DNA from: Gilliamella sp. Choc5-1
Lineage (GTDB): Bacteria; Pseudomonadota; Gammaproteobacteria; Enterobacterales; Orbaceae
Assembly: GCF_001690595.1 (NCBI RefSeq)
Contig: NZ_LZHH01000122.1
Location: 41,097 to 105,096, forward strand
Length of the DNA: 64,000 bases
Direction of reading: 5' to 3'
Part shown: positions 18,548 to 29,882 of the stretch, piece after piece
How positions within the stretch are numbered: position 1 is the stretch's first letter
How the letters are laid out: each line of letters begins with the position of its first letter
The notes under the pieces: generated by a model
Told to the model about the DNA's origin: nothing
The model's database searches: none
What the model saw: the letters and a program-made list of their open reading frames with translations, nothing else
Made by a program: the position numbers and the translations under genes

Positions 18548-19801
18548 ATGAAAGCAACAGAAAAAAAATTGGTTGTTGGACTAGAAGTTGGTACCTCTAA
18601 AGTACTTGCTCTTGTTGGCGAGGTTCTTCCCGATGGTATTATTAATATTATTGGAGTAGGACACTGTCCATCAAAAGGGGTTGATAAAGGAGGGGTTAAC
18701 GATCTAGAGGCCGTCGTAAAATCAATCCAACGAGCAGTTGAACAAGCTGAACTAATGGCGGATTGCCAAATATCTTCAGTATATCTAAGCCTTTCAGGTA
18801 AACACATTCGTTGTCAAAATGAAATAGGCATGGTGCCAATAGCGGATGAAGAAGTAACAGCAGAAGACGTCGACAATGTTGTTCATACTGCAAAATCGGT
18901 CAGAATTCTAGATGAGCATCGTATATTGCACGTTATTGCACAAGAATATTCTATTGATTTACAAGAAGGTATTAAAAACCCTATCGGCCTATCTGGCGTA
19001 AGAATGAAAGCTAAAGTTCATTTAGTCACTTGTCATAATGATATGGCTAGAAATATTGTTAAAGCTGTTGAACGTTGCGGATTGAAAGTCGATCAACTTA
19101 TTTTTTCAGGGTTAGCTTCTAGTTATGCTGTTTTAACCGATGATGAAAAAGAATTAGGGGTTTGTGTTATTGATATGGGGGGGGGCACAATGGATGTGAC
19201 AGTTTATACTGGAGGTGCTTTACGTCATTCTGTTGTAATTCCATATGCTGGTAATGTTGTTACTAGTGATATTGCCTATGCATTTGGTGCACCACCGATG
19301 GATGCTGAAAATATTAAAATTCGTTATGGATGCGCTGTTGGTTCACTGATTGGTAAAGATGAAGTTATTGATGTACCAAGTGTTGGCGGTAGGCCTTCTC
19401 GTTCATTGCAACGCCAAACCCTTGTTGATGTAATTGAGCCTCGCTATTCCGAGCTTCTTTTATTGGTAAAAAAAGAATTACTTACACTACAAGATGAACT
19501 TAAAAAACAAAATATTAAATACCAATTAGCAGCAGGTATTGTATTAACAGGTGGAGCTGCTCAAATAAAAGGAATGGTTGAGTGTGCTGAAAAAGTTTTT
19601 CAAAATCAAGTTCGTATTGGGCAACCACTAAATATATCAGGGTTAACTGATTATGTACAAAAACCATATTGTTCAACAACTATAGGGTTATTACATTATG
19701 GAAAACAGAGTTTATTAAATGATGATGCTAAAGATAGTAATAAATCATCATTAAAAGGGATAGCTAAACGATTGACCGGTTGGTTTAAAAAAGAATTTTA
19801 G
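18548..19801 (+). CDS. ftsA: Cell division protein FtsA
   Basis: FtsA is an actin-like ATPase that tethers FtsZ filaments to the membrane. The N-terminal VVGLEVGTSKVLALVGE is the phosphate-1 motif, CVIDMGGGTMDVTVY is phosphate-2, and GIVLTGGAAQIKG is the adenosine motif. The C-terminal amphipathic helix (GIAKRLTGWFKKEF) is the membrane-targeting sequence. Length is 417 aa (E. coli 420). An 81-base gap with a hairpin separates it from ftsZ. Confidence 0.95.
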   Translation: MKATEKKLVVGLEVGTSKVLALVGEVLPDGIINIIGVGHCPSKGVDKGGVNDLEAVVKSIQRAVEQAELMADCQISSVYLSLSGKHIRCQNEIGMVPIADEEVTAEDVDNVVHTAKSVRILDEHRILHVIAQEYSIDLQEGIKNPIGLSGVRMKAKVHLVTCHNDMARNIVKAVERCGLKVDQLIFSGLASSYAVLTDDEKELGVCVIDMGGGTMDVTVYTGGALRHSVVIPYAGNVVTSDIAYAFGAPPMDAENIKIRYGCAVGSLIGKDEVIDVPSVGGRPSRSLQRQTLVDVIEPRYSELLLLVKKELLTLQDELKKQNIKYQLAAGIVLTGGAAQIKGMVECAEKVFQNQVRIGQPLNISGLTDYVQKPYCSTTIGLLHYGKQSLLNDDAKDSNKSSLKGIAKRLTGWFKKEF

Positions 19802-19826
19802 CTAATATATTTCAAGAACTTCGTGG

Positions 19827-19854
19827 ACATTGTAGATGATTATCTGTACAATGT
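19827..19854 (+). other. Hairpin between ftsA and ftsZ
   Basis: ACATTGTAGAT (19827-19837) pairs with ATCTGTACAATGT (19842-19854), leaving a two-base bulge. TTCAAGA occurs just before (19811-19817) and just after (19855-19861). There is no U-tract, so it is not a normal terminator. It lies about 28 bases before the ftsZ start codon and could be an RNA processing or stability element, or an operator; the sequence alone does not decide. Confidence 0.5.
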
Positions 19855-19882
19855 TTCAAGATCGTAAATTTGGAGATAAGTT

Positions 19883-21025
19883 ATGTTTGAGCCTATGGTT
19901 GCAGATGATGAACCAGCAGCAGTCATTAAAGTTATTGGTGTCGGTGGTGGCGGTGGTAATGCCGTCGAGCATATGATTGCCGAGCATATTGAAGGTGTTG
20001 AATTTTTTGCGGCAAATACAGATGCGCAGGCATTAAAAAGAATTAAGGTAGGTCAAACTATCCAAATTGGTACTAATGTAACTAAAGGACTTGGTGCTGG
20101 TGCTAATCCAGAAGTTGGTAGGAACTCAGCTGAGGAAGATCGCGAGGTCATCCGTAGTGCTATTGAAGGAGCTGATATGGTTTTCATCGCAGCTGGTATG
20201 GGTGGGGGCACAGGAACAGGTGCTGCACCGGTAGTTGCTGAAATAGCAAAAGAGTTAGGTATACTAACTGTCGCTGTTGTTACTAAGCCTTTTGGCTTCG
20301 AAGGCAAAAAGCGTATGGCCTTTGCTGAGCAGGGTATTGCTGAATTAGCGAAACATGTTGATTCACTGATAACTATTCCAAATGACAAATTATTAAAAGT
20401 ATTAGGTCGTGGAGTGAAATTACTTGACGCTTTTGCGGCAGCTAATGGTGTTTTAAAAGGTGCGGTACAAGGTATAGCTGAGCTTATCACTAAACCTGGT
20501 CATATCAATGTTGACTTTGCTGACGTAAGAACAGTAATGTCTGAAATGGGATATGCAATGATGGGCTCTGGCCGAGCTAGTGGTGATAATCGAGCTGAAG
20601 AAGCCGCTGAAATGGCAATTTCTAGTCCATTACTTGAAGATATTGATTTATCTGGTGCTCGAGGCGTATTGGTAAATGTAACTGCAGGATTAGATCTTGG
20701 TTTAGAAGAGTTTGAAACTGTTGGTAGTACGGTTCGTGCATTTGCTTCTGACAATGCGACAGTTGTTGTTGGTACAACTTTTGATCCTGATATGTCTGAT
20801 GAAATTCGAGTAACAGTGGTTGCAACTGGCATTGGTATAGATAAACGTCCAGAAGTTAAAATGCCTAAAACGATTCCACCACATAATGGATTATTTGGCC
20901 AAAATAATGAGTTAGGACAATCAGAAGAGAAATTAGCTAAAGTTGTTAATGAGCCAACGGTTTCTCCTCTTGATAATCGTGAGATTTTAGATATTCCTGC
21001 TTTCATACGGAAGCAAGCAAATTAA
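19883..21025 (+). CDS. ftsZ: Cell division GTPase FtsZ
   Basis: FtsZ is the tubulin-like GTPase that forms the Z ring. The tubulin signature GGGTGTG is at 107-113. The N-terminal [17 protein letters not shown] and the T7-loop region ([15 protein letters not shown]) are intact. After a short linker the C-terminal peptide [12 protein letters not shown] binds FtsA, ZipA and similar partners. Length is 380 aa (E. coli 383). The start has GGAGATAAG upstream. Confidence 0.97.
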   Translation: MFEPMVADDEPAAVIKVIGVGGGGGNAVEHMIAEHIEGVEFFAANTDAQALKRIKVGQTIQIGTNVTKGLGAGANPEVGRNSAEEDREVIRSAIEGADMVFIAAGMGGGTGTGAAPVVAEIAKELGILTVAVVTKPFGFEGKKRMAFAEQGIAELAKHVDSLITIPNDKLLKVLGRGVKLLDAFAAANGVLKGAVQGIAELITKPGHINVDFADVRTVMSEMGYAMMGSGRASGDNRAEEAAEMAISSPLLEDIDLSGARGVLVNVTAGLDLGLEEFETVGSTVRAFASDNATVVVGTTFDPDMSDEIRVTVVATGIGIDKRPEVKMPKTIPPHNGLFGQNNELGQSEEKLAKVVNEPTVSPLDNREILDIPAFIRKQAN

Positions 21026-21094
21026 AGTAAAGTTGAACTTATTTGATTTTTTATTGTCAAAATCAATAGGAACAAATAAAAAAGTAGGTGCAAA

Positions 21095-22009
21095 GTGAAA
21101 CAAAGAACATTAAAAAAGACTATTCAAGCAACTGGTGTTGGTTTACATACCGGCAAAAAAGTTACTTTGACATTACGTCCTGCGCCTGAAAATACAGGTA
21201 TAATTTACCGTCGTACTGATTTAAATCCATATGTGGATTTTCCCGTGGATGCAAAATCTGTGCGTGATACAATGCTTTGTACTTGTTTGATAAATGAAGA
21301 TAATGTTCGTATTTCTACTGTTGAGCATATTAATGCTGCACTAGCAGGGCTAGGCATTGATAATATTATTATTGAAGTTAATGCCCCTGAAATACCAATT
21401 ATGGATGGTAGTGCAAGTCCATTTGTTTATTTATTGCTTGATGCTGGTATTGCTGAACAAAACGCACTTAAAAAGTTTTTGTGTGTAAAAGAAACAGTTC
21501 GAGTTGAAAATGGTGATAAATGGGCTGAAGTAAGGCCTTATAGTGGCTTTAAACTGGATTTCACTATTGATTTTCAACATCCGGCTATCGACAGTAGTTC
21601 ACAACGTTATCAACTAGATTTTTCGTCTGAATCGTTTATTCGTCAAATCAGCCGTGCTAGAACATTTGGTTTTATGCGTGATATTGAAGCATTACAATCT
21701 AAAGGTTTATGCCTAGGTGGTAGTTTAGATTGTGCAATTGTTGTTGATGATTATAAAGTGCTTAATGAAGATGGTTTGCGTTTTGAAGATGAGTTTGTGC
21801 GTCACAAAATGCTTGATACTATCGGTGATTTATATATGAGCGGTCACAATATAATTGGTGAAGTTGTTTGTTATAAATCAGGTCATGCATTGAATAATCA
21901 ATTATTGCAAGCATTGCTAGCAAAACAAAATGCATGGGAATATATCACATTTACAGAAGAGCAAACTGTACCACTTGCATTGGGTACCCAACAGCTTATT
22001 CTCGCGTAA
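21095..22009 (+). CDS. lpxC: UDP-3-O-acyl-N-acetylglucosamine deacetylase LpxC
   Basis: LpxC is the Zn2+ deacetylase that commits flux to lipid A. Zinc ligands His78 ([11 protein letters not shown]), His237 and Asp241 ([10 protein letters not shown]) have the same numbers as in E. coli, and length (304 aa) is nearly identical. Translation starts at GTG 21095 after AGGTG. It ends the cluster and is followed by a strong terminator. The secM/secA genes that often follow lpxC elsewhere are absent. Confidence 0.95.
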   Translation: MKQRTLKKTIQATGVGLHTGKKVTLTLRPAPENTGIIYRRTDLNPYVDFPVDAKSVRDTMLCTCLINEDNVRISTVEHINAALAGLGIDNIIIEVNAPEIPIMDGSASPFVYLLLDAGIAEQNALKKFLCVKETVRVENGDKWAEVRPYSGFKLDFTIDFQHPAIDSSSQRYQLDFSSESFIRQISRARTFGFMRDIEALQSKGLCLGGSLDCAIVVDDYKVLNEDGLRFEDEFVRHKMLDTIGDLYMSGHNIIGEVVCYKSGHALNNQLLQALLAKQNAWEYITFTEEQTVPLALGTQQLILA

Positions 22010-22036
22010 AATAATAAGTAACATTTTATATTATAG

Positions 22037-22070
22037 ACGCTCCTGTTTTTAATAGGAGCGTTTTTATTTT
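22037..22070 (+). terminator. Terminator of the dcw cluster
   Basis: ACGCTCCT (22037-22044) pairs with AGGAGCGT (22054-22061), followed by TTTTATTTT. It lies 27 bases after the lpxC stop and 20 bases before yfbR, so yfbR probably has its own weak expression or depends on readthrough. Confidence 0.85.
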
Positions 22071-22089
22071 ATATTAAAGAGATAGTAAT

Positions 22090-22677
22090 ATGAATAACAG
22101 TCATTTTTTTGCTCATTTATCACGATTAAAATTAATTAATCGTTGGCCTTTAATGCGTAATGTAAGAACTGAAAATGTATCAGAGCATAGTTTACAGGTT
22201 GCTTTTGTTGCACATGCTTTAGCAATAATTAAAAACAAGAAATTTAATGGAAATGTTAATCCAGAAAGAATTGCATTGCTGGCAATGTACCACGACGTTT
22301 CAGAAGTAATAACAGGCGATCTACCAACACCAACAAAGTATTACAATCCACAAATAACGATTGAATATAAAAAGATTGAAAAAATAGCACAGCATAAACT
22401 TATCAATATGCTTCCAAAATATCTACAGGAAGATTTTAAAACACTCATTGATGATGATTTTTATAACGAAGCAGAAAAAAGTATTGTAAAACAGGCTGAT
22501 GCATTATGTGCCTATCTTAAAACGATTGAAGAATTGAGTGCTGGTAATAATGAATTTAAATTAGCAGAACAACGTTTAAAGAAAACTTTATCTGAACGCA
22601 GCAGCCCTGAAATGGACTATTTTTTAGATGCTTTTCTACCTAGTTTTAGTTTGTCATTAGATGAAATAACGATGTAA
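22090..22677 (+). CDS. yfbR: 5'-deoxynucleotidase YfbR-like (HD domain)
   Basis: YfbR removes the 5'-phosphate from dNMPs. The 195-residue protein has the family start ([21 protein letters not shown]), His at SEHSLQVA, the HD pair in [21 protein letters not shown] and a downstream Asp in [10 protein letters not shown], which complete the metal site. Length is close to E. coli YfbR (199 aa). No partner genes are adjacent. Confidence 0.88.
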   Translation: MNNSHFFAHLSRLKLINRWPLMRNVRTENVSEHSLQVAFVAHALAIIKNKKFNGNVNPERIALLAMYHDVSEVITGDLPTPTKYYNPQITIEYKKIEKIAQHKLINMLPKYLQEDFKTLIDDDFYNEAEKSIVKQADALCAYLKTIEELSAGNNEFKLAEQRLKKTLSERSSPEMDYFLDAFLPSFSLSLDEITM

Positions 22678-22994
22678 AAATAATTTACCTAGTTAAGGTA
22701 TTATCTATTACAGCTAATCCATTATTTTCAGATCATAAAATATGATATTGCCGATAAGAAAGATATTTTAATAACGGTAATAGTTTTTAGTTGTAGCTAA
22801 ACTTTAATTGATAGATACAAAATTTAGGGTAAGTTCTATTTTAATTTAATGCTGTATTTTATGTACTTTGATTAAAGAACATAGTATCTATTATTTCCTA
22901 TTAAACTTATTTTTACTGATAAGATCATTAACTTGCATCATTTTAGGCTTAGTTATATTATGAAAGGAATATAATGTTATTTAAGGAATAAATT
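22678..22994. other. Gene-free region upstream of pgi
   Basis: About 317 very AT-rich bases lie between yfbR and pgi. I see no open frame of note, no terminator and no repeat shared with other parts of the window. It presumably carries the pgi promoter; many TATAAT-like strings occur by chance in such AT-rich sequence, so I do not assign one. Confidence 0.4.
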
Positions 22995-24644
22995 ATGTTA
23001 AAATCAATTGATCCAACAACAACCCAATCTTGGAAATCCCTTCAAGCTAGTTACGAAAAACACTACAATAAAACCATTGCACAAATTTTGAAAGAAGAAC
23101 CGAAACGCGTTGAAAAACTTACTATTCCTTTTGAAGAAGAGTTTTTGGTTGATTTATCTAAAAATAGAGTGACACAAGAGACGCTAGAATTGCTTTATAA
23201 GCTAGCTGATGAATGCGATCTAATTGGTGCTACTAAAGCCATGTATAGCGGTGAAAAGATTAATCGTACAGAAAATCGGGCTGTATTGCATGTTGCATTA
23301 CGTAATGTATCAAATACACCAATTTATGTTGATGGTAAAAATGTGATGGATGATGTTAACGCTGTCTTAGCTAAGATGGAGTCATTCAGTAAAAAAATCA
23401 TTAATGGTGAATGGAAAGGATACACTGGTAAAGCCATTACTGATGTGGTCAATATTGGTATTGGTGGTTCAGATCTAGGGCCAGTAATGATTACCGAAGC
23501 GCTACGACCTTACAAAAACCACTTGAACATGCATTTCGTATCAAATGTAGATGGCACACATATCGTTGAAGCGTTAAAAGGCTTAAATCCTGAAACCACC
23601 TTATTTTTGGTTGCATCCAAAACTTTCACCACTCAAGAAACTATGACAAATGCACAAACAGCACGAGCATGGTTACTTGATACTGCTAAAGATGATAAAG
23701 CAGTTGCTTTGCACTTTGTTGCTCTTTCAACTAATGCTAAAGAAGTTGAAAAATTTGGTATTGATACAGCTAATATGTTTGAATTTTGGGATTGGGTTGG
23801 TGGACGTTATTCATCTTGGTCGGCAATTGGCTTATCGATTGTTTTATCAATTGGTTTTGATAACTTCAAACAATTTTTAGCCGGTGGTCATGCGATGGAT
23901 AAGCACTTCCAAAGCGCACCAATTGATAAAAATATCCCAACGTTACTGGCATTAATTGGTATTTGGTACAACAATTTTTGTGGTGCCGAAACCGAAGCTA
24001 TTTTACCATATGATCAGTACATGCACCGTTTTGCGGCTTATTTCCAACAAGGAAATATGGAGTCAAATGGTAAAAGTGTCGATCGCAACGGTAATAAAAC
24101 ACCTTACACAACAGGTCCAATTATTTGGGGCGAACCAGGAACCAATGGTCAACATGCATTTTATCAATTAATTCACCAAGGTACTAAACTCATCCCTTGT
24201 GATTTTATTGCACCAGCAATAAGCCATAATCCAGTTGGAGATCATCACCCAAAATTATTATCTAACTTTTTTGCTCAAACTGAAGCTTTAGCTTTTGGTA
24301 AAACAAAAGAGCAGGTCGAGCAAGAGTTCATAGCTGCAGGGAAAAATCTTGATGAAGTGAAGTCTGTTGTACCATTTAAAGTATTTGAAGGTAATAAACC
24401 AACTAATTCAATATTAGTGAAAAAAATTACACCTTATGCTCTTGGTGCCTTAGTTGCGATGTATGAGCATAAAATCTTTACTCAAGGAGTTATTCTTAAT
24501 ATATTTAGTTTTGATCAATGGGGTGTTGAACTTGGTAAACAACTTGCTGGACGTATTTTACCTGAATTAGCAGATGATAAACCAGTTAGCTCTCACGATG
24601 ATTCAACCAATAGCTTAATCAACCAATACAAAAAATGGCGTTAA
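22995..24644 (+). CDS. pgi: Glucose-6-phosphate isomerase
   Basis: Pgi interconverts glucose-6-phosphate and fructose-6-phosphate. The 549 residues equal the E. coli length. Signature segments include [44 protein letters not shown] and [13 protein letters not shown], covering the phosphate loop and catalytic His/Glu. It stands alone, with a shared terminator separating it from the convergent crr gene. Confidence 0.96.
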   Translation: MLKSIDPTTTQSWKSLQASYEKHYNKTIAQILKEEPKRVEKLTIPFEEEFLVDLSKNRVTQETLELLYKLADECDLIGATKAMYSGEKINRTENRAVLHVALRNVSNTPIYVDGKNVMDDVNAVLAKMESFSKKIINGEWKGYTGKAITDVVNIGIGGSDLGPVMITEALRPYKNHLNMHFVSNVDGTHIVEALKGLNPETTLFLVASKTFTTQETMTNAQTARAWLLDTAKDDKAVALHFVALSTNAKEVEKFGIDTANMFEFWDWVGGRYSSWSAIGLSIVLSIGFDNFKQFLAGGHAMDKHFQSAPIDKNIPTLLALIGIWYNNFCGAETEAILPYDQYMHRFAAYFQQGNMESNGKSVDRNGNKTPYTTGPIIWGEPGTNGQHAFYQLIHQGTKLIPCDFIAPAISHNPVGDHHPKLLSNFFAQTEALAFGKTKEQVEQEFIAAGKNLDEVKSVVPFKVFEGNKPTNSILVKKITPYALGALVAMYEHKIFTQGVILNIFSFDQWGVELGKQLAGRILPELADDKPVSSHDDSTNSLINQYKKWR

Positions 24645-24674
24645 GTATTATTAAAATAAGATAAGTTATAATAT

Positions 24675-24707
24675 AAAAAAACCTTCAGCTAAAACTGAAG
24701 GTTTTTT
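24675..24707. terminator. Bidirectional terminator between pgi and crr
   Basis: AAACCTTCAG pairs with CTGAAGGTTT around a 6-base loop. It has an A-run on the left and a T-run on the right, so it can serve pgi on the plus strand and crr on the minus strand. Confidence 0.85.
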
Positions 24708-24722
24708 ATAATAGTGAAAAAA

Positions 24723-25226
24723 TTATTTTTTCACACGCATTATTGGAGTTTTACCTGCTTCGACAGAGCCAGATAATTTATTTAATTCTATTATGGTTTC
24801 CATATTAGAAATAACTACCGGAGTTAATACGGATTTAGCTTTGCTTTCAAGTAGAGGTAAATCAATTTCAATAATGGTATCACCTACTTTTACCTGCTGA
24901 CCTTCTTCAGCAACTCGTTTGAAGCCTTCACCTTTTAGTTCTACTGTATCAATACCAAAGTGAACAAAAAGCTCAATGCCTTCATCCGATTCTATAGCAA
25001 AAGCGTGGTTGGTTTCGAAAATTTTGCCTATTTTTCCACTTAATGGAGCGACAATTTTATTACCAGAAGGTTTAATTGCTACCCCATCACCAACGATTTT
25101 TTCAGCAAAAACCACATCTGGTACATCTTCGATTTTGACAATTTCGCCACTTAAGGGAGCAATAATCTCGATGCTGTTTTTATTATCATCGGATACGAAT
25201 TGCTTAATTTTATCGAATAGACCCAT
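24723..25226 (-). CDS. crr: PTS glucose-specific EIIA component (Crr)
   Basis: This cytoplasmic phosphocarrier takes phosphate from HPr and also signals sugar status to adenylate cyclase and permeases. The 167 residues match E. coli EIIA-Glc (169). His89 in [18 protein letters not shown] is the phosphorylated residue and His74 its partner. It is the last gene of ptsH-ptsI-crr and starts 9 bases after ptsI. Confidence 0.95.
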   Translation of the reverse strand: MGLFDKIKQFVSDDNKNSIEIIAPLSGEIVKIEDVPDVVFAEKIVGDGVAIKPSGNKIVAPLSGKIGKIFETNHAFAIESDEGIELFVHFGIDTVELKGEGFKRVAEEGQQVKVGDTIIEIDLPLLESKAKSVLTPVVISNMETIIELNKLSGSVEAGKTPIMRVKK

Positions 25227-25235
25227 TATTGCCTC

Positions 25236-26963
25236 CTAACAAATTTGCTTTTCAGCAGTGTAATTTTCAATTAAATCAATAATTTCTTTAGAAGTTGCTT
25301 TTTCTAATACAGTATCAGCAAATTTTTTCGCTTCTTCATAGTTAGTATTGCGAATTAATTTTTTGATTTTAGGAATTGATACTGCACTCATACTAAATTC
25401 ATCAAGTCCCATGCCGAGCAATAAGATTGTGGCTCTTTCATCACCGGCAAGCTCTCCACACATACCTGTCCATTTACCTTCTTTATGAGAAGCATCGATA
25501 ACATTTTTAATCAGCGTTAACACTGAAGGCGAAAACGGATTATAAAGATGAGAAATTAATTCATTACCACGGTCAACGGCAAGCGTATATTGTGTTAAGT
25601 CATTGGTACCGATACTAAAAAAGTCTACTTCCTTGGCTAAGTGATGTGCAATCACAGCTGCAGCTGGAGTTTCAATCATTACACCGATTTCAATATTTTT
25701 ATCAAATGATTTTCCTTCAGCAGTCAATTGTTCTTTAAGAGTATTGATTTCGGATTTTAATGTTCGGATTTCTTCAACAGAAATAATCATAGGGAACATA
25801 ATGCGTAATTTACCAAATGCTGATGCACGCAAAATTGCGCGTAATTGTGCATGAAGTACTTCTTTACGATCTAAACAGATTCGAATTGCTCGCCAACCTA
25901 AGAATGGATTTTCTTCTTTTGGTAAATGCATATAAGGTACATCTTTATCACCACCAATATCCATGGTTCGAACAATAATTGATAGGCCATTAGCTGCTTC
26001 AGCAACTTCTTTGTAGGCCTTAAATTGTTCCTCTTCGTTTGGATATGCTTCACGATCCATGAATAAAAATTCAGTACGATAAAGCCCAACCCCCTCGTAG
26101 CCATTACGCTCAGCTCCAGCAATATCACGAACAGTACCGATGTTACTACAAATTTCTACTTGATGACCATCAAGTGTGACAGCAGGTAAATCTTTTAATT
26201 TTGCCAATTCTTCTTTATCGGCAATGTATTTTGTCTGAACTTGTTTTAGTTTTTCTTGAGTGCTGTGATCTGGATTAATATAAATAGCATTATTTATTGC
26301 ATCTAAAATAATAAAATCACCATGTTTGATCTCTTGCGTAGCATTAGATGTACCAACAATAGCAGGGATTTCCAAAGAGCGAGCCATAATTGATGTGTGT
26401 GAAGTACGGCCACCTGCGTCAGTAATAAAACCTAATACCATGTCTAAGTTTAATTGCGCGGTTTCTGATGGTGTTAAGTCAGTAGCAACTAAAACACATG
26501 GTTGGCTTATTGCACTCAAGTCAACAATTTCGATACCTAAAATATTTTTAAGTAATCGTTTACCGATATCACGAATATCGGCAGCACGCTCTTTTAAATA
26601 TTCATCATCTAAGTTTTCTAATTCTTTAGCTTGAGTTTCAAAAACAGATTGGACCGCAGCGTCTGCACTTGAATGTTTGCTTTGAATACGAGAAATCACT
26701 TCTTGTTCAAGATCTTCATCTTCAAGAAGCATGATATGCCCTTCAAAAATAGCAGCTTTATCTTCGCCTAATGTTGATTTTGCGCGCTCCATAATTGCGT
26801 GTAACTGTTCACTTGATTTTTCTCGAGCAGCCTTGAAACGTTCGATTTCAGAGTCAATTTTATTATCAACAATTTGTCTATTATTAATAACAATTGGTTC
26901 TTCTTTTAGTAATAACGCTTTAGCAAAAGCGATCCCGGGGGAAACAAGTATACCTGATACCAT
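25236..26963 (-). CDS. ptsI: PTS enzyme I
   Basis: Enzyme I autophosphorylates from phosphoenolpyruvate and passes phosphate to HPr. The 575 residues equal the E. coli length. His189 lies in [13 protein letters not shown], the C-terminal PEP site has [16 protein letters not shown] and the active-site Cys lies in [10 protein letters not shown]. It follows ptsH by 52 bases on the minus strand. It would supply phosphate to the fructose-type PTS at 52-54 kb. Confidence 0.96.
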   Translation of the reverse strand: MVSGILVSPGIAFAKALLLKEEPIVINNRQIVDNKIDSEIERFKAAREKSSEQLHAIMERAKSTLGEDKAAIFEGHIMLLEDEDLEQEVISRIQSKHSSADAAVQSVFETQAKELENLDDEYLKERAADIRDIGKRLLKNILGIEIVDLSAISQPCVLVATDLTPSETAQLNLDMVLGFITDAGGRTSHTSIMARSLEIPAIVGTSNATQEIKHGDFIILDAINNAIYINPDHSTQEKLKQVQTKYIADKEELAKLKDLPAVTLDGHQVEICSNIGTVRDIAGAERNGYEGVGLYRTEFLFMDREAYPNEEEQFKAYKEVAEAANGLSIIVRTMDIGGDKDVPYMHLPKEENPFLGWRAIRICLDRKEVLHAQLRAILRASAFGKLRIMFPMIISVEEIRTLKSEINTLKEQLTAEGKSFDKNIEIGVMIETPAAAVIAHHLAKEVDFFSIGTNDLTQYTLAVDRGNELISHLYNPFSPSVLTLIKNVIDASHKEGKWTGMCGELAGDERATILLLGMGLDEFSMSAVSIPKIKKLIRNTNYEEAKKFADTVLEKATSKEIIDLIENYTAEKQIC

Positions 26964-27015
26964 AACATTTAATCCTTATTCAATTTCAAAACCTTTCATA
27001 GCTAATCGAGAGTTA

Positions 27016-27273
27016 TTATTCCAATTCAGGAATTAATTTTACTAAATGATCAACTGCTTCTTTTTCATCTTCACCTTCGGCTGCGATGGTAATAATTGTG
27101 CCTTGTGTCAAACCTAATGTTTGTAATTTAAATAGGCTTTTAGCACTTGCACTTTTACCATTAGATGTGACAGTAATTTCTGCATTAAAGTTTTTGGCTT
27201 CTTTCACAAATTGCGCAGCAGGGCGAGTATGAAGACCATTAGATGCAGTAATGGTTACATCTTGTTTGTACAT
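27016..27273 (-). CDS. ptsH: PTS phosphocarrier protein HPr
   Basis: HPr relays phosphate from enzyme I to sugar-specific EIIA proteins. The 85 residues include His15 in [12 protein letters not shown] and Ser46 in [11 protein letters not shown]. Length is standard. It leads the ptsH-ptsI-crr operon; the 155 bases upstream should hold its promoter, but I see no clear CRP site there. Confidence 0.96.
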   Translation of the reverse strand: MYKQDVTITASNGLHTRPAAQFVKEAKNFNAEITVTSNGKSASAKSLFKLQTLGLTQGTIITIAAEGEDEKEAVDHLVKLIPELE

Positions 27274-27428
27274 ATTATTGTTACTCCCAAAAATATTTTC
27301 ATTCTAGCGACCAATATAAATAAAAACTGTCTGAAAGGCTAGTAAGATTTTTCATATATCTTTTATATTAACTCAATCTTATTAGCTTTAATTTATAAAG
27401 ATAGCTATCTTTTATTAATACTATTTTA

Positions 27429-27812
27429 TTAATATCGGTAGATACGAGTGATTCTATCACTACATTTTTTAAATTCTACCTGTCCATGGATTCCATGTTT
27501 GATGTTTTCAAACACAATTTCTTCACTACCATCAAGTTGTGAGGCGTGAATTTCCTCTTTACAGAAAGTTTCAAATCGCTGTAATTCTTGTTCACCATTA
27601 CCCATTTTATATGATTTAGGTAAATCTTGACTGGTTACATTGGTCTGTATTTTATCCTGTACATCAAGGATAATGACACCTTTATTAGGTAAAAATGAAC
27701 TACAGGATGCTAGCAAAAACACTAATCCTGAAAAACATAATAGACTTAATCGTTGCAGAGGTAATTTGGCAATTAACCTAACAATGTTCAAAATAATTCC
27801 TTTATAAAGCAC
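27429..27812 (-). CDS. Predicted lipoprotein, unknown function
   Basis: The 127-residue product has a hydrophobic segment ending in LLASCSSF, a lipobox with Cys37 as the probable lipidated residue. The N-terminal region before the hydrophobic core is long (about 20 residues, three basic), so the true start may be a later codon. The mature part (about 90 residues) is polar and has two further Cys (KCSD and FCKEE). I recognise no family. It is divergent from ygfB and upstream of ptsH on the same strand. Confidence 0.65.
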   Translation of the reverse strand: MLYKGIILNIVRLIAKLPLQRLSLLCFSGLVFLLASCSSFLPNKGVIILDVQDKIQTNVTSQDLPKSYKMGNGEQELQRFETFCKEEIHASQLDGSEEIVFENIKHGIHGQVEFKKCSDRITRIYRY

Positions 27813-27915
27813 AGTAACCTGTTTATTATTTGCAATTGGATACGGATTATATACTAATAATCAAAGAAAGTGCAGAGTGCATTTTTAGTGATATTACAAA
27901 ATTAAGGTGGAGTTT

Positions 27916-28458
27916 ATGTCTGATGCTATTAATTACGACGAATTTAATCGTCAACTAATTCAAAATAAATTCGGTATTACCGCTGCTGAGTTTCATGGTT
28001 TTCTTTCTGGAATTTTAGCCGGTGGTAATCATGACGAAAGTTGGCGTTCCTTAGTTAAAGATATGTTGAATAATGGACAGGAGATTGATGAGCGATTAGA
28101 TGAGCAAATAAAAACGCTTTATCAATTAACAAAACAACAATTTTTTAATGAAAATTTTGAATTTGAGCTGTTGCTTAGTCATCATGACTTGTTTACGCAA
28201 ATTGATGATTTGGTTGGCTGGGTGAATCACTTTTTGCTTGGTATTGGAATTGCACAGCCAAAAATAAATCACCTTAAAGGTGATGTTGGTGAAGCAATCT
28301 ATGATCTACGCCAAATTGTTAAATTGGGTTATGATGAAAGTGAAGATCAACAAGAACTTGGTTTTGCATTTGAAGAAATTAAAGAGTATGTTCGTATAAC
28401 TGCTATGCTCTGTTTTGATGAGTTTAACGAGCCCGATATAGCTACAACGATTCATTAA
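27916..28458 (+). CDS. ygfB: YgfB/YecA family (UPF0149) protein
   Basis: The 180-residue protein follows E. coli YgfB along its length: TAAEFHGFLSGILAGGNHDESW, VGWVNHFLLGIGIAQPK, GEAIYDLRQIVKLGYDESEDQ and FEEIKEYVRITAMLC. Start ATG 27916 is preceded by AAGGTGGAG; an upstream GTG at 27907 would lie inside that site. The biochemical role is unclear. It precedes pepP by 41 bases, the order known from E. coli, but ubiH and ubiI do not follow here. Confidence 0.88.
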   Translation: MSDAINYDEFNRQLIQNKFGITAAEFHGFLSGILAGGNHDESWRSLVKDMLNNGQEIDERLDEQIKTLYQLTKQQFFNENFEFELLLSHHDLFTQIDDLVGWVNHFLLGIGIAQPKINHLKGDVGEAIYDLRQIVKLGYDESEDQQELGFAFEEIKEYVRITAMLCFDEFNEPDIATTIH

Positions 28459-28499
28459 TTAATGTTAATAATTACATCCCATAAAATAAGGCCATAACT

Positions 28500-29819
28500 A
28501 TGATAAACAGCAATATCAAAACAGAACTATTGACACGACGGGAAAAACTATTAGACCAAATGACGGCAAATAGCGTTGCACTTTTTTTTGCAGCCCCTGA
28601 AATGACACGCAGTAATGACACAAATTACCCCTATCGACAAAATAGTGATTTTTGGTATTTTACGCTTTTTGCTGAGCCAGAAGCAGTTTTTATTATTGTT
28701 AAACAACAAGATAATTCAACTAAATTTGTGTTATTTAATCGCAAAAAAGATCCGTTAGCCGAAACTTGGACTGGTTACCGCTTAGGACAACAAGCAGCGC
28801 TAGATGCTATTTTTGTTGATGAAGCCTATGCATTTGATGAAATTGCTACCATATTGCCTGATATATTGAATGGTAAAACAGCAATCTATCATGCTGATCA
28901 ACAATATGATTATGCTGATAACATTGTTGATAATGCGATGGAAACGTTGCGAAAAGGTAATAAATTGAATCTTTCCGCACCCAATTGCATGATTGATTGG
29001 CGACCGCTAGTTCATGAAATGCGCATGTTTAAATCTGACTTTGAAATGGCTATTTTACGCCAAGCTTGTCAAATTAGTGCTAAAGCACATGTTCGCGCTA
29101 TGCAAAAATGTCAGCCAACTATGTTTGAATACCAGCTAGAATCCGAAATTTTACACGAATTTGCTTGGCATGGTGCACGAGCACCATCTTATAACACCAT
29201 TGTTGGTAGTGGTAATAATGGATGTATACTGCATTATGAAAATAATAGTCAGCAGTTAAAAGATGGCGATTTAGTTTTAATTGATGCGGGTTGTGAATAT
29301 CAGTACTATGCAGGCGATATAACTCGCACTTTTCCTATCAATGGCAAATTTAACCACGCTCAACTTGAAATTTATAACATCGTTTTAGCATCACAATATC
29401 AAGCCATTAAATTATTTAAACCGGGCACTTCAATTATGGAAGTCAATAATCAAGTTGTAAGAACGATGGTAGAAGGTTTAGTAAAACTCGGGATTATGCA
29501 AGGTGATGTTGATAGCTTAATTGCTAATAAAGCTTATACACAATATTACATGCACGGTTTAGGCCATTGGTTAGGTATTGATGTGCATGATGTTGGTAGT
29601 GGACGAGATCGAATTTTAGAGCCAGGAATGGTATTGACCGTTGAACCAGGGCTTTATATTAATCAAGAATCAGATGTACCAGCACAATATAAAGGTATCG
29701 GTATTCGGATCGAAGATAACATTTTAATTACTGACACAGGAAATGAAGTTTTGACAGGTGATGTTCCAAAAGATCCAGCCGAAATTGAAAAATTAATGGA
29801 AAATAAATTTACTCATTAA
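28500..29819 (+). CDS. pepP: Xaa-Pro aminopeptidase PepP
   Basis: PepP removes an N-terminal residue preceding proline and needs two metal ions. The 439 residues (E. coli 441) have an aminopeptidase-P N-terminal domain (RREKLLDQM, SDFWYFTLFAEPEA) and a pita-bread catalytic domain. Metal ligands are visible: LIDAGCEYQYYAGDITRTFP, HGLGHWLGIDVHDVG, TVEPGLY and GIRIEDNILIT. It is co-directional with ygfB and ends at a terminator. Confidence 0.94.
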   Translation: MINSNIKTELLTRREKLLDQMTANSVALFFAAPEMTRSNDTNYPYRQNSDFWYFTLFAEPEAVFIIVKQQDNSTKFVLFNRKKDPLAETWTGYRLGQQAALDAIFVDEAYAFDEIATILPDILNGKTAIYHADQQYDYADNIVDNAMETLRKGNKLNLSAPNCMIDWRPLVHEMRMFKSDFEMAILRQACQISAKAHVRAMQKCQPTMFEYQLESEILHEFAWHGARAPSYNTIVGSGNNGCILHYENNSQQLKDGDLVLIDAGCEYQYYAGDITRTFPINGKFNHAQLEIYNIVLASQYQAIKLFKPGTSIMEVNNQVVRTMVEGLVKLGIMQGDVDSLIANKAYTQYYMHGLGHWLGIDVHDVGSGRDRILEPGMVLTVEPGLYINQESDVPAQYKGIGIRIEDNILITDTGNEVLTGDVPKDPAEIEKLMENKFTH

Positions 29820-29830
29820 TTGTGTCGTTA

Positions 29831-29866
29831 CCGTAATTTTTAAAATAAAAATTACGGTTTTTTGTT
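29831..29866 (+). terminator. Terminator of ygfB-pepP
   Basis: CCGTAATTTTTA (29831-29842) pairs perfectly with TAAAAATTACGG (29846-29857) around a 3-base loop, followed by TTTTTTGTTTT. Confidence 0.85.
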
Positions 29867-29882
29867 TTCATCTACCTAATTA

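Noticed and set aside
20053..21006. Long minus-strand open frames opposite ftsZ
   Set aside because: They are antisense shadows of a highly conserved gene and have no ribosome sites or family motifs.
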